Positions 26,302-34,936 of a DNA stretch of 60,461 bases are shown piece after piece. The position numbers were made by a program, and so were the translations under genes. The stretch comes from Lachnospiraceae bacterium. GTDB lineage: Bacteria; Bacillota; Clostridia; Lachnospirales; Lachnospiraceae. The stretch is taken from assembly GCA_017482485.1 (NCBI GenBank), contig JAFUMV010000056.1:1-60461 (forward strand), written 5' to 3'. The notes beneath the pieces were generated by a model. It was not told the DNA's origin and did no database searches. It saw only the letters and a program-made list of their open reading frames with translations. Position 1 is the stretch's first letter; every line of letters begins with the position of its first letter.

Positions 26302-28794
26302 ATGGAACAGATCAGATTACATGAAAACTGGAGCATGCGGGACACTGCGGAAACCGAATTTATTCCGGCAACGGTGCCCGGCAGCGTTTATCAGGACTAT
26401 TTGAACAATGGAAAAATGGAAGATCCTTTTTACCGTGCCAACGAGTTAAAGGCGCTGGAACTGATGAAAAAGGACTTCGAATACCGTACCGTATTTGCGG
26501 TGCCCGAAAGCCTGTTAAAAAAAGAGCAGGTGATCCTGCATTTTGACGGCATTGATACCGTGGGAGATATCTGGCTAAACGGCACTTATCTGGGTCGGGT
26601 TGACAATATGCACCGGATCTGGGAATATCGGGTGAAGGAGCTTTTAGAACCCGAAGAAAATGAACTGCGCATCGTGCTCACTTCTCCGGTGAACTACATT
26701 TATGATTTATATGAAAAGGATCCCCTGATTGTGGGCAGTGTGGATGCCATGAAGGGAAGTCCCTATCTGAGAAAGGCCCACTGTATGTATGGATGGGACT
26801 GGGGCCCGCGCCTTCCTGATGCGGGAATCTGGAGAGACGTGGTGCTCATGGGGGCAGACCATGGGCGTCTGGACAATGTTTATATCACACAGGTGCATGA
26901 AGCCAAAAAGGTGAAGCTGACGATCGCTGCCTGGGCGGAAATTTTCGGCAAAAAGGAGCTTTGCAGGGTCGGCGGTATGGAGCCGGAAGCTTTGGAACTG
27001 CTGGCGGAAGGTTTTTCTTTAAACACTGTGATCACTGCGCCCGATGGCAGCCGGACAGAGCTGAAAAACGCTGTGGAAGCTGTGATTGAAAATCCGCAGC
27101 TCTGGTGGCCCAACGGTTTTGGAGCACAGCCTCTTTACAGCGTGCGTGTGGAACTGTACAAGGACGGCGAGATTCTGGATGTGTGGGAGAAAAAGATCGG
27201 CCTTCGCACTGTGACCATCGTTCGGGAAAAGGATGAATGGGGCGAATGCTTCTGCCATGAGGTAAACGGCGTGCGCATTTTTGCCATGGGTGCGGACTAC
27301 ATACCGGAAGATAACGTGCTGCCCAGAGTGACGCCCGAAAGAACCTACAATCTGCTTTTACAGGCGAAAAATGCGCATCATAACTGTGTGCGCGTGTGGG
27401 GCGGCGGTCATTATCCCTCCGATGCTTTTTATGATGCCTGCGACGAGCTGGGGCTTTTGGTATGGCAGGATTTCATGTTCGCCTGCAGTGTCTATGACCT
27501 GACCCCGGAATTTGAACAGAGCATCCGGGCAGAATTTATTGATAACATCAAGAGAATCCGTCATCATGCCAGCCTGGCACTGTGGTGCGGCAACAATGAA
27601 ATGGAACTGTTTTTAGAGGATAATGCAGCGGGATGGTGCTTAAAGCCCAGCCAGTTCTCCGACTATTTCAAGATGTATGAATACATCCTTCCGACGATAT
27701 TGAAGGAATATGATCCGAACACCTATTACTGGCCTGCCAGCCCTTCTTCGGGCGGCGGCTTTGATGCGCCCAATGATGAGAACCGGGGCGATGTGCATTA
27801 CTGGGATGTGTGGCACGGAAACAAGCCGATCACGGAATTTAGAAAGTTCTATTTCCGCTACCTTTCCGAGTTCGGCTTCCAGTCCTTCCCCTGTCTGGAA
27901 ACGGTAAAGACCTTTACAGAACCTGCTGACCGCAATATTTTCTCCTATGTGATGGAAAAGCATCAGAGAAATAATTCCTGCAACGGCAAGATGATGAACT
28001 ATATGGGACAGACTTTTTTGTATCCTTCCGATTTCGGAACCCTGCTGTACGCGTCCCAGCTGATGCAGGCGGAAGCGATGCGCTACGGCGTGGAACATTT
28101 CCGCAGAAACCGCGGCAGATGCATGGGAACCGTCATCTGGCAGTTAAATGACTGCTGGCCCACAGCGAGCTGGTCCATGATCGACTATGAAGGACGCTGG
28201 AAAGCGGTTCAGTACTATTCCAAGCGCTTCTTTGCGCCGCTTATGCTTTCCTGTGATGAAGAGAGCATTCTGACCCAGGACCCCAATGTCAATGCGGAGC
28301 CCTATGAGCTGAAAAAGTCCATCCGGCTGTGCGTTTCCAATGAAACCATGGAGGACAGGGATGTGACAGTCACCTGGCAGCTGCGTGATGCATCCGGTGC
28401 CGTAAAAGAAAGCGCAAGTGAAGCAGTGCATGTAAAAGCCCTGTCCTCCTGCTGGCTTGACCGGGTATCCATGCAGCATGCGGATACTTACCGCGATTAT
28501 GTTTCCTATGAAATGGAAGCGGACGGATGCGTGGTTTCTGCGGGCACGATTTTATTCTCTGCGCCCAAGCATTTTAACTTTGCAGATCCGAAGCTTCGTG
28601 TGGAAGCGGTCAGCGGGGATGAAGTTCTTGTGACCGCAAGCGCTTATGCCAAGAGTGTGGAAATTTTAAACGGGGATGACACCATGCTTTTAGAGGATAA
28701 CTATTTTGATATGAATCCGGGAAGCAGAAGACTGAAAGTGATAAAAGGAAAACCGGAAAATCTGCGTGTAAGAAGCGTATTTGACATCCGGTAA
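26302..28794 (+). CDS. Beta-mannosidase, GH2 family
   Basis: An 830-residue GH2 enzyme that should release mannose from the non-reducing ends of beta-mannosides, in the cytoplasm because no signal peptide is present. The N-terminal sugar-binding domain includes GSVYQDYLNNG and the beta-mannosidase-type CMYGWDWGPRLPDAGIW. The barrel carries the acid/base Glu433 in WCGNNEME and the nucleophile Glu523 in SEFGFQSFP. Arrangement and length match bacterial beta-mannosidases more than beta-galactosidases. GH36 follows 68 bp later, a pairing that fits degradation of galactomannan oligosaccharides. A TATAAT at 26249 may be its own -10 box. Confidence 0.92.
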   Translation: MEQIRLHENWSMRDTAETEFIPATVPGSVYQDYLNNGKMEDPFYRANELKALELMKKDFEYRTVFAVPESLLKKEQVILHFDGIDTVGDIWLNGTYLGRVDNMHRIWEYRVKELLEPEENELRIVLTSPVNYIYDLYEKDPLIVGSVDAMKGSPYLRKAHCMYGWDWGPRLPDAGIWRDVVLMGADHGRLDNVYITQVHEAKKVKLTIAAWAEIFGKKELCRVGGMEPEALELLAEGFSLNTVITAPDGSRTELKNAVEAVIENPQLWWPNGFGAQPLYSVRVELYKDGEILDVWEKKIGLRTVTIVREKDEWGECFCHEVNGVRIFAMGADYIPEDNVLPRVTPERTYNLLLQAKNAHHNCVRVWGGGHYPSDAFYDACDELGLLVWQDFMFACSVYDLTPEFEQSIRAEFIDNIKRIRHHASLALWCGNNEMELFLEDNAAGWCLKPSQFSDYFKMYEYILPTILKEYDPNTYYWPASPSSGGGFDAPNDENRGDVHYWDVWHGNKPITEFRKFYFRYLSEFGFQSFPCLETVKTFTEPADRNIFSYVMEKHQRNNSCNGKMMNYMGQTFLYPSDFGTLLYASQLMQAEAMRYGVEHFRRNRGRCMGTVIWQLNDCWPTASWSMIDYEGRWKAVQYYSKRFFAPLMLSCDEESILTQDPNVNAEPYELKKSIRLCVSNETMEDRDVTVTWQLRDASGAVKESASEAVHVKALSSCWLDRVSMQHADTYRDYVSYEMEADGCVVSAGTILFSAPKHFNFADPKLRVEAVSGDEVLVTASAYAKSVEILNGDDTMLLEDNYFDMNPGSRRLKVIKGKPENLRVRSVFDIR

Positions 28795-28862
28795 TTGTAC
28801 GGGGCTTTTGATTTGGCATCACGAATATCTTTGCGGCCCCGATCGTAAAAGGGAGAAAAAAG

Positions 28863-30953
28863 ATGGCAATCAACATATATCAGGACAAAATTTTTGCGCT
28901 GCAGACGAAAAATAATTCCTATCTCCTAAAAAAGGATGAGAACGGTCTGCTTTCCCATGTGTACTGGGGAAAACGGATCGACTGCATTGCCGATTTTGAT
29001 GAAACGACACAGAGAAGTGAAAACAGCTATCATCTGCATGTAGATCAGACGATGGAGGAATATGCGCCCTTTGGCGGCATGCGCTATAAGGAGACTGCCC
29101 TGAAGCTGGAATTTTGTGACGGGACAAAGGATTTTCGCTATCGGCTGACAGGGTACGAAGCGGACGAAAATCGTCTGGAGCTGATTCTGGAAGATGTTTT
29201 TTATCCCTGCAGAGTGCGTCTGATCTATCAGGTCTATGAAGCGGAAGACATCATTCGCCGCCATACGGTGGTGGAAAATTTCGGTACGGAAGATATCGTG
29301 CTGGAAAAATGTGCCTCCGCGCAGTTTGGACTGGCCGGCTGTGATTATAGGAGCATTCAGTTTAACGGCACCTGGGCCAAGGAATTTTTCAGACAGGAAG
29401 ACTCTGTCAGGGGCGGAAAAAAAGTCTATGAGAGCATGCGCGGCAGCACTGCCCATGTGGCCAATCCCTGCTTTATTCTGCACAGAGAAGCCGATGAGGA
29501 AAAAGGAGAGGTCTATTTCGGCCTTCTGGCATATTCCGGCAATTTCAAGGTGACGGTGGAGGCCACTCCCTATGACTGGACAAATGTGGTGATCGGCATC
29601 AATGATACGGATTTTTCCTGGGTTTTAAAGCCCGGAGAGAGTCTGGAAACACCTGCTGTGTATGCCGGCTACAGTGCGGAGGGATTCACCGGCATGTCCC
29701 AAAGACTGCATCGGATACAACACAGATATCTGATGCCGAAGAAGCTGGCGGATCAGCCTTTGAAGGTGTTATACAATTCCTGGTATGCCACATATTTTGA
29801 TGTGCGCTGCGAGGAACAGAAAAAATTGGCCGAAAAGGCGGCATCCATCGGCGTGGAGCTTTTTGTGGTGGATGACGGCTGGTTTCTGGGACGAAAGGAT
29901 GATACAAGAGCGCTGGGCGACTGGACGCCGGATCCGGACAAATTCCCCAACGGCCTAAATGAGCTGATCGATCATGTGAAAAGTCTGGGCATGGAATTCG
30001 GACTCTGGATTGAGCCGGAGATGGTCAACGAAAACAGCAGACTGTATCGTGAACATCCTGACTGGATTTACCGCTTTCCCAACCGCAGCGTGTTAAAGGG
30101 CCGCAATCAGTATGTGTTGGATCTGACGAAGGAAGAAGTGGTCAGCTGGATGATCGGAATGCTTGACAAATTGCTTTCCGACCATGATATCAGATACCTG
30201 AAATGGGACATGAACCGGGCCATCGGAGAAAACGGCGTTTACGGAAAGCACAGCGCCGAACATAAAATGATGTGGCACACCCATATGCTGAATTTCTATC
30301 GGGTGGTGAAAACGCTTCGCGAAAGGCATCCGGATGTGGAAATCGAAGCCTGCGCTTCCGGCGGCGGAAGAGCGGATCTGGGCGCCATGACTTATTTTGA
30401 TGAATACTGGACCAGCGACAATACGGATCCTCTGGACCGTCTTTCCATACAGGAAAGCTACAGCCTGTTATATCCTGCAAAATACATGCGCGCCTGGGTG
30501 ACGGACAGCCCAGAGGAACGAAAAGTTTCGCTTCGATTTGCGCTGCATGCTGCCATGTGCGGCAGCCTCGGCATCGGGTGCAACTTAAATGCGCTTCGCC
30601 GGGAGGAACTGGAGCTTTTAAAGGAGCAGATCACGGTTTATAAAAAAATCCGTATGACAGTCCAGTTCGGAGAACTTTACCGACTCAAATCTTTTGAAAC
30701 AGACGGTATTCAGGCAGTGGAATATCTGCGGGGAGCGGAAGGCGTTGTTTTTGCATTCCTGCCTGCCGGCCGTTACGGAAAAAATCCTTACTGCGTGAAG
30801 CTGCGCGGGCTGAGGGCAGACGGCACTTATCGTGTAAACTGTCAGGGCCGCGTACTGGAAAAGAGCGGGGCTTATCTGATGGAAGTCGGGATTAAAATAC
30901 AGCTGCATGGTGACTATGACAGCTGCATGATACAGATCAACAATATGGTATAG
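28863..30953 (+). CDS. Alpha-galactosidase, GH36 family
   Basis: A 696-residue GH36 enzyme, without a signal peptide, that should remove alpha-1,6-galactose from raffinose-type sugars or galactomannan oligosaccharides. The barrel has FVVDDGWFLGRKDD, GLWIEPEMVNE, the nucleophile Asp449 in KWDMNR and the acid/base Asp519 in TSDNTDP. An N-terminal beta-sandwich domain fills about residues 1-290. AAAGGGAG precedes the start. It is probably cotranscribed with the beta-mannosidase: together they would strip galactose and then cleave mannose. A clear terminator follows. Confidence 0.95.
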   Translation: MAINIYQDKIFALQTKNNSYLLKKDENGLLSHVYWGKRIDCIADFDETTQRSENSYHLHVDQTMEEYAPFGGMRYKETALKLEFCDGTKDFRYRLTGYEADENRLELILEDVFYPCRVRLIYQVYEAEDIIRRHTVVENFGTEDIVLEKCASAQFGLAGCDYRSIQFNGTWAKEFFRQEDSVRGGKKVYESMRGSTAHVANPCFILHREADEEKGEVYFGLLAYSGNFKVTVEATPYDWTNVVIGINDTDFSWVLKPGESLETPAVYAGYSAEGFTGMSQRLHRIQHRYLMPKKLADQPLKVLYNSWYATYFDVRCEEQKKLAEKAASIGVELFVVDDGWFLGRKDDTRALGDWTPDPDKFPNGLNELIDHVKSLGMEFGLWIEPEMVNENSRLYREHPDWIYRFPNRSVLKGRNQYVLDLTKEEVVSWMIGMLDKLLSDHDIRYLKWDMNRAIGENGVYGKHSAEHKMMWHTHMLNFYRVVKTLRERHPDVEIEACASGGGRADLGAMTYFDEYWTSDNTDPLDRLSIQESYSLLYPAKYMRAWVTDSPEERKVSLRFALHAAMCGSLGIGCNLNALRREELELLKEQITVYKKIRMTVQFGELYRLKSFETDGIQAVEYLRGAEGVVFAFLPAGRYGKNPYCVKLRGLRADGTYRVNCQGRVLEKSGAYLMEVGIKIQLHGDYDSCMIQINNMV

Positions 30954-30967
30954 AAACAGTGAAGTAT

Positions 30968-31003
30968 AAAGGCGTGACTGATATAAAAAGGGTCACGCCT
31001 TTT
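30968..31003. terminator. Bidirectional terminator
   Basis: AAAGGCGTGAC and GTCACGCCTTTT form an 11-bp stem ending in T4, located between the GH36 gene and the convergent histidine kinase gene. The A-run on the other side makes it usable in both directions. Confidence 0.85.
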
Positions 31004-31009
31004 AACTGT

Positions 31010-32767
31010 TTAGGACAACTGTGAAGCTTTGTGCTTTAGAATCACGGTAGTACCCCGTCCGGGCACCGATTCCATCTGCATGGATGCCTGATTTCCAAAA
31101 ACCAGCTTCAGACGCTGCGCGATATTGATGATCCCGATGCTGTCAGAGGTTTCATTTCTCAGCTGACGAATGGCGGTATTTAGTTTGGAAAGATTTTCCG
31201 GAGCAATACCGTTTCCATTATCGGAGATTTCAAATACGAGAAAACCATTTTCCAGTCGGCAGCGCAGGCAGATCTGCCAGTCATCCGGCTTCCCCTTCAG
31301 TCCGTGAATGATGCTGTTTTCAATGAGAGGCTGAAGAATCAGCTTCAGCGTCTGAAATTCCAGACATGATTCATCGATATCGGTAATAACCTGCAGGCGG
31401 TTCTTATAACGGACTTTCTGAATATCCAGATATTTCAAAGTATATTTCAGTTCCTGTTCCACAGAGATTGCATAGTGCTCGGTATCATAGGAGTAATGCA
31501 GCAGATCGGAAAGCTGGGAAATGAGTTTGGCAGCGATTGTATCTCGCTTCATTTCCTTTAATATGCTGAAATTGATCAGCTGCAGGGTATTGAACAGAAA
31601 GTGCGGATTGATCTGGGCCTGGAGCGCCGCAATCTGTGATTTCTTGAGAGCGATGATCTTTTCATCCAGTTCATTGCTGATGGTGGTATTTTTCTGAGAA
31701 ATATCAGAAATTGTGTGAGAAATATAGAAAAACTCACTCAGCATCTGATTGCTTGTTCTGCTCAGTTTTTCAGGGTCATCCAGTGTATTCATGACAGCTG
31801 TGACAGAACGATAATGGCTCATGGATATGAACAGAGCCAGGCTCAGAGACAAAACCAGGATTGCGATGGCGCTGATCAGAAGCAGCGTGGAAAAAATGGA
31901 AAGATCCTTCACCAGATGTTCTCTTGTGTTATAAGAGATTAACATCAGGTTGGAGGTGCTGCTCTTTGCAACGGAAATGACCATGTCATCATAAAAAATA
32001 CTGTTCCCCTCCAGCGCTTTGGCGGAGTTGAAAGCGGTGTACAGATCCGGCTGCTCGAACATCAGCGTATTGATCAGCTCGGGAGTATCGCTGTACAAAA
32101 TGAGGCCGATGTCGCTGACGATAAAAATGCGGTCGGGTTTTTCTTCAAAGGATCGGTTAATAATGTCCGTAAACTCCGAGTAATTGAGCTTGGCGCCGAA
32201 AACTCCGGGATATGACTGTCCGGGAAAAGAAAGCTCGGCACAAACGTAGATGAAATTAAAATCATCTGAATGTTCCTTTCGCGGAAACATCAGGAAAGGA
32301 AGTTTGGTGGAGGAATATGTGAGCGTCCAGCTATAGTTGGACGGGTCAGCAACGCCAGAAAGAGAAGAGAGAAGATGATTCGCTTTCGGATCATAAAGGA
32401 AGGTTTCTTCTATGACTTCGGAATCCTGACTCATGGCGTAAAGCAGATTCAAACAGGTGGAATATGTGCTTTCCGAGGGCTGATCCTGGTTGAAAAAGTT
32501 CTGAATCTGCGCATTATTGGCAGCAAATCGATAATCCACGAAAAATTCCGAGGTCAGCAGATCGAAAATTTCTCTGGACTTGAGCGCAATCGTGGTGGAC
32601 TGAGAGGCAATTTCTTTCTCCTGAACATAGTCCATATAAGAATAGGTCAACAGATTATACGGGATGAAAATGATGAGGATGATAAGGAAAAAGCCCGAAA
32701 GATATCTAAAAAAAACGCTTCGCCAGCGGTACTGACGGATGAATGAAAAAATCCCCTGTTTTTTCAT
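31010..32767 (-). CDS. YesM-type sensor histidine kinase (module 1)
   Basis: A 585-residue membrane kinase. Residues about 18-40 and 290-312 are membrane spans that flank an extracellular sensor domain of about 250 residues. The kinase part begins AALQAQINPHFLFNTLQ with phospho-acceptor His389. ILQPLIENSIIHG is the N box and ISDNGNGI the G box of the ATPase, so it belongs to the LytS/YesM class. It faces away from the sugar ABC operon starting at 33027, whose distal gene encodes an AraC-type response regulator without a neighbouring kinase; the two are probably partners. AAGGAGG precedes the ATG. The leader carries a 31-bp direct duplication. Confidence 0.93.
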   Translation of the reverse strand: MKKQGIFSFIRQYRWRSVFFRYLSGFFLIILIIFIPYNLLTYSYMDYVQEKEIASQSTTIALKSREIFDLLTSEFFVDYRFAANNAQIQNFFNQDQPSESTYSTCLNLLYAMSQDSEVIEETFLYDPKANHLLSSLSGVADPSNYSWTLTYSSTKLPFLMFPRKEHSDDFNFIYVCAELSFPGQSYPGVFGAKLNYSEFTDIINRSFEEKPDRIFIVSDIGLILYSDTPELINTLMFEQPDLYTAFNSAKALEGNSIFYDDMVISVAKSSTSNLMLISYNTREHLVKDLSIFSTLLLISAIAILVLSLSLALFISMSHYRSVTAVMNTLDDPEKLSRTSNQMLSEFFYISHTISDISQKNTTISNELDEKIIALKKSQIAALQAQINPHFLFNTLQLINFSILKEMKRDTIAAKLISQLSDLLHYSYDTEHYAISVEQELKYTLKYLDIQKVRYKNRLQVITDIDESCLEFQTLKLILQPLIENSIIHGLKGKPDDWQICLRCRLENGFLVFEISDNGNGIAPENLSKLNTAIRQLRNETSDSIGIINIAQRLKLVFGNQASMQMESVPGRGTTVILKHKASQLS

Positions 32768-32780
32768 GAAGAATGCCTCC

Positions 32781-32870
32781 TTTTTAAGAAGTAGCGCCAG
32801 CAGGCAAAGCCATACGGGAACCTTCTCAAAAAGCTGCGCTTTTTAAGAAGTAGCGCCAGCAGGCAAAGCC
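32781..32870 (-). repeat. 31-bp direct repeat in the kinase leader
   Basis: The same 31 bases begin at 32781 and at 32840, 59 bp apart (both contain AAGAAGTAGCGCCAGCAGGC). The second copy extends into a perfect hairpin, GCCAGCAGGC-AAA-GCCTGCTGGC (32855-32877). In the first copy the hairpin's other arm is replaced by unrelated bases. The repeat borders the kinase ribosome site (32778-32784 on the minus strand). It could be a recent tandem duplication or a duplicated leader hairpin. Confidence 0.75.
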
Positions 32871-32970
32871 TGCTGGCTTGATTATATCACAGAAAGCGGT
32901 GCGGCAAAACGAAAAGGATGCAATTTTGCAAACCGATAAAAAAGGGGTACCAAATGTAAAATGGGCGGGA

Positions 32971-32999
32971 TTTACGAAAATGGATATCGTTTGTAAAAT
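32971..32999 (+). promoter_or_regulatory. Promoter of sugar-uptake operon 1
   Basis: TTTACG (32971-32976), a 17-bp spacer and TAAAAT (32994-32999) give a plausible promoter with a weak -35 box, as expected for an activated gene. TGTAAAAT occurs at 32955-32962 and again at 32992-32999, 37 bp apart, which may be relevant to AraC-type regulator binding. Confidence 0.5.
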
Positions 33000-33026
33000 A
33001 GACTCAACAAGATGCACAAAGGAGTG

Positions 33027-33956
33027 ATGGATTTGAAAAGATTTACTGAGCTATATAGACAACGGGGATTTCGGCTGTTTTTAATGATATTGCCATTATT
33101 GCTGCTGATTTTTATTTTTTCCTACCTGCCATTGTACGGTTGGATATACGCTTTTTTCGATTACAAACCGGGCAGAGATCTGCTGGACTGTGAATTCGTT
33201 GGATTCGGCAATTTTAAGCGGATGGTGATGGACAAATATGCGCTTGAAGAGTTAATCAATGTGATGAAGAACACCTTCGGCATGAGTTTCTTAGGCATTC
33301 TGACTTCTCCGCTCCCGATGATATTTGCCATCTTTCTAGGAGAAATCGGCAATATGCCCTTCCGGAAATGCGTGCAGACGCTGACCACCATTCCGAACTT
33401 CATCAGCTGGGTTTTGGTATATTCCGTGGCATATGCGATGTTTTCTGTCAATGACGGTTTTGTGAACCGTCTGCTGATGAACTGGGGAATCATCGATGAA
33501 GGAATCAATTTCCTGGCATCGGGCGACCATGTGTGGCTGACCATGTGGGCCTGGGCGACCTGGAAGTCGCTGGGATGGAGCGCAATCATGTACATCGCAT
33601 GTATGGCCAGCATAGACGGTGAGCAGTATGAGGCGGCCAAGGTGGACGGCGCAAGCCGGATGCAGCGAATCTGGTATGTGACGATTCCGGGGCTTTTGCC
33701 TACCTACTTCGTGCTGCTGCTTTTGTCCATTGCCAATCTGATCAACAACGGCATGGAGCAGTACTTCGTTTTCCAGAATGCGATGAACAAATCAAGCATT
33801 GAGGTCCTGGACCTTTATGTTTACAACCAGGGTATGGCCGGCATCAATTATTCCTATGCCACTGCGGTCAGCATGCTGAAATCTGTTGTGAGCATTACAC
33901 TTTTGTTCTTTGCGAATAAGATGTCAAAGCTGATTCGCGGAGAAAGCGTTTTTTAG
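33027..33956 (+). CDS. Sugar ABC transporter permease (LplB-type)
   Basis: A 309-residue integral membrane permease with six predicted spans. The EAA loop typical of sugar importer permeases is EAAKVDGASRMQRIWYVTIPGLLP, which docks the ATPase. Similarity is to LplB/YteP-type permeases that serve oligosaccharide importers of Firmicutes. The start is uncertain: AAAGGAG (33018-33024) is only 2 nt from ATG 33027 but 8 nt from TTG 33033, so the TTG may be the real start. The partner permease follows 13 bp later. No ATPase gene is present in the operon. Confidence 0.9.
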   Translation: MDLKRFTELYRQRGFRLFLMILPLLLLIFIFSYLPLYGWIYAFFDYKPGRDLLDCEFVGFGNFKRMVMDKYALEELINVMKNTFGMSFLGILTSPLPMIFAIFLGEIGNMPFRKCVQTLTTIPNFISWVLVYSVAYAMFSVNDGFVNRLLMNWGIIDEGINFLASGDHVWLTMWAWATWKSLGWSAIMYIACMASIDGEQYEAAKVDGASRMQRIWYVTIPGLLPTYFVLLLLSIANLINNGMEQYFVFQNAMNKSSIEVLDLYVYNQGMAGINYSYATAVSMLKSVVSITLLFFANKMSKLIRGESVF

Positions 33957-33969
33957 GCAGGAGGGTGAC

Positions 33970-34875
33970 ATGAAACGAAGAAAATCCATAACAGCAGGGG
34001 AAGCGCTTTTTCAAATCATTAACTATCTGATCTTTGGTTTGTTCACACTGATATGCGTGCTCCCGTTTTACTATCTCTTTATCAATACGATCAGTGACAA
34101 CAGCCTTGTTTCCAAGGGCATGATTTTATGGCTGCCAAAAGGGATTCATTTTGAAAATTACAAAAATGTGCTGGAGATCAAGGGACTCGGGCATTCTGCA
34201 CTGGTATCTCTTGGCAGAACGGTATTCGGTACGATTCTGAATGTGGTCGGAACTTCTTTTTTGGGTTATGCGCTTTGCAAAGAGGAGCTTTGGCACAGAA
34301 AGTTCTGGTATAAGTTTGTAGTCATTACCATGTATTTCAATGCCGGAATTATCCCCTGGTTTATCAATATGAAAAATCTGGGGCTGACAAATAACTATCT
34401 GGCGTATATCATTCCTGGCATTGTGTCCCCGTTCTCCATGATCCTGTTTAAGACTTATGTGGAAAGCCTGCCGGCGTCTCTGGAGGAATCGGCACAGCTG
34501 GACGGTGCCGGATATCTGGTCACTTTTACGAAGATCGTATTTCCATTATGTAAGCCGATTGTAGCAACCATTGCGGTATTTTCCGCGGTGGGACAGTGGA
34601 ACTCTTTTACGGACACCCTGTTTTTGATGAGCGATTCCGAATATTATACGCTGCAGTTCATGCTGTATCAGTACTTAAATGAAGCGAACGCGCTGGCAAA
34701 TACCATGAGAAGCGCATTGAGCAGCGGCATTGCCGTAGATCCTTCCCTGTTGATAACGCCTACCGCAGTCAAGATGACGGTTTCTCTGATCGTGGTATTC
34801 CCGATTCTGTTTGTATATCCCTTTTTTCAGAAATATTTTGTGGGCGGCATCATGATCGGCGCAGTGAAAGGCTGA
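33970..34875 (+). CDS. Sugar ABC transporter permease (LplC-type)
   Basis: The second permease of module 1: 301 residues with six spans. Its EAA-type loop is EESAQLDGAGYLVTFTKIVFPLCKP, and the C-terminus FFQKYFVGGIMIGAVKG is the usual ending of LplC/YtcP-type proteins. With the preceding permease it should form the membrane channel for the lipoprotein binding protein encoded two genes downstream. AGGAGG precedes the start by a normal distance. Confidence 0.9.
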   Translation: MKRRKSITAGEALFQIINYLIFGLFTLICVLPFYYLFINTISDNSLVSKGMILWLPKGIHFENYKNVLEIKGLGHSALVSLGRTVFGTILNVVGTSFLGYALCKEELWHRKFWYKFVVITMYFNAGIIPWFINMKNLGLTNNYLAYIIPGIVSPFSMILFKTYVESLPASLEESAQLDGAGYLVTFTKIVFPLCKPIVATIAVFSAVGQWNSFTDTLFLMSDSEYYTLQFMLYQYLNEANALANTMRSALSSGIAVDPSLLITPTAVKMTVSLIVVFPILFVYPFFQKYFVGGIMIGAVKG

Positions 34876-34936
34876 GTGTCAGGGATTTTTTCAAAACATC
34901 TTTCTAAAGATTAGAATGAAAAGGATGGAGCTTACG

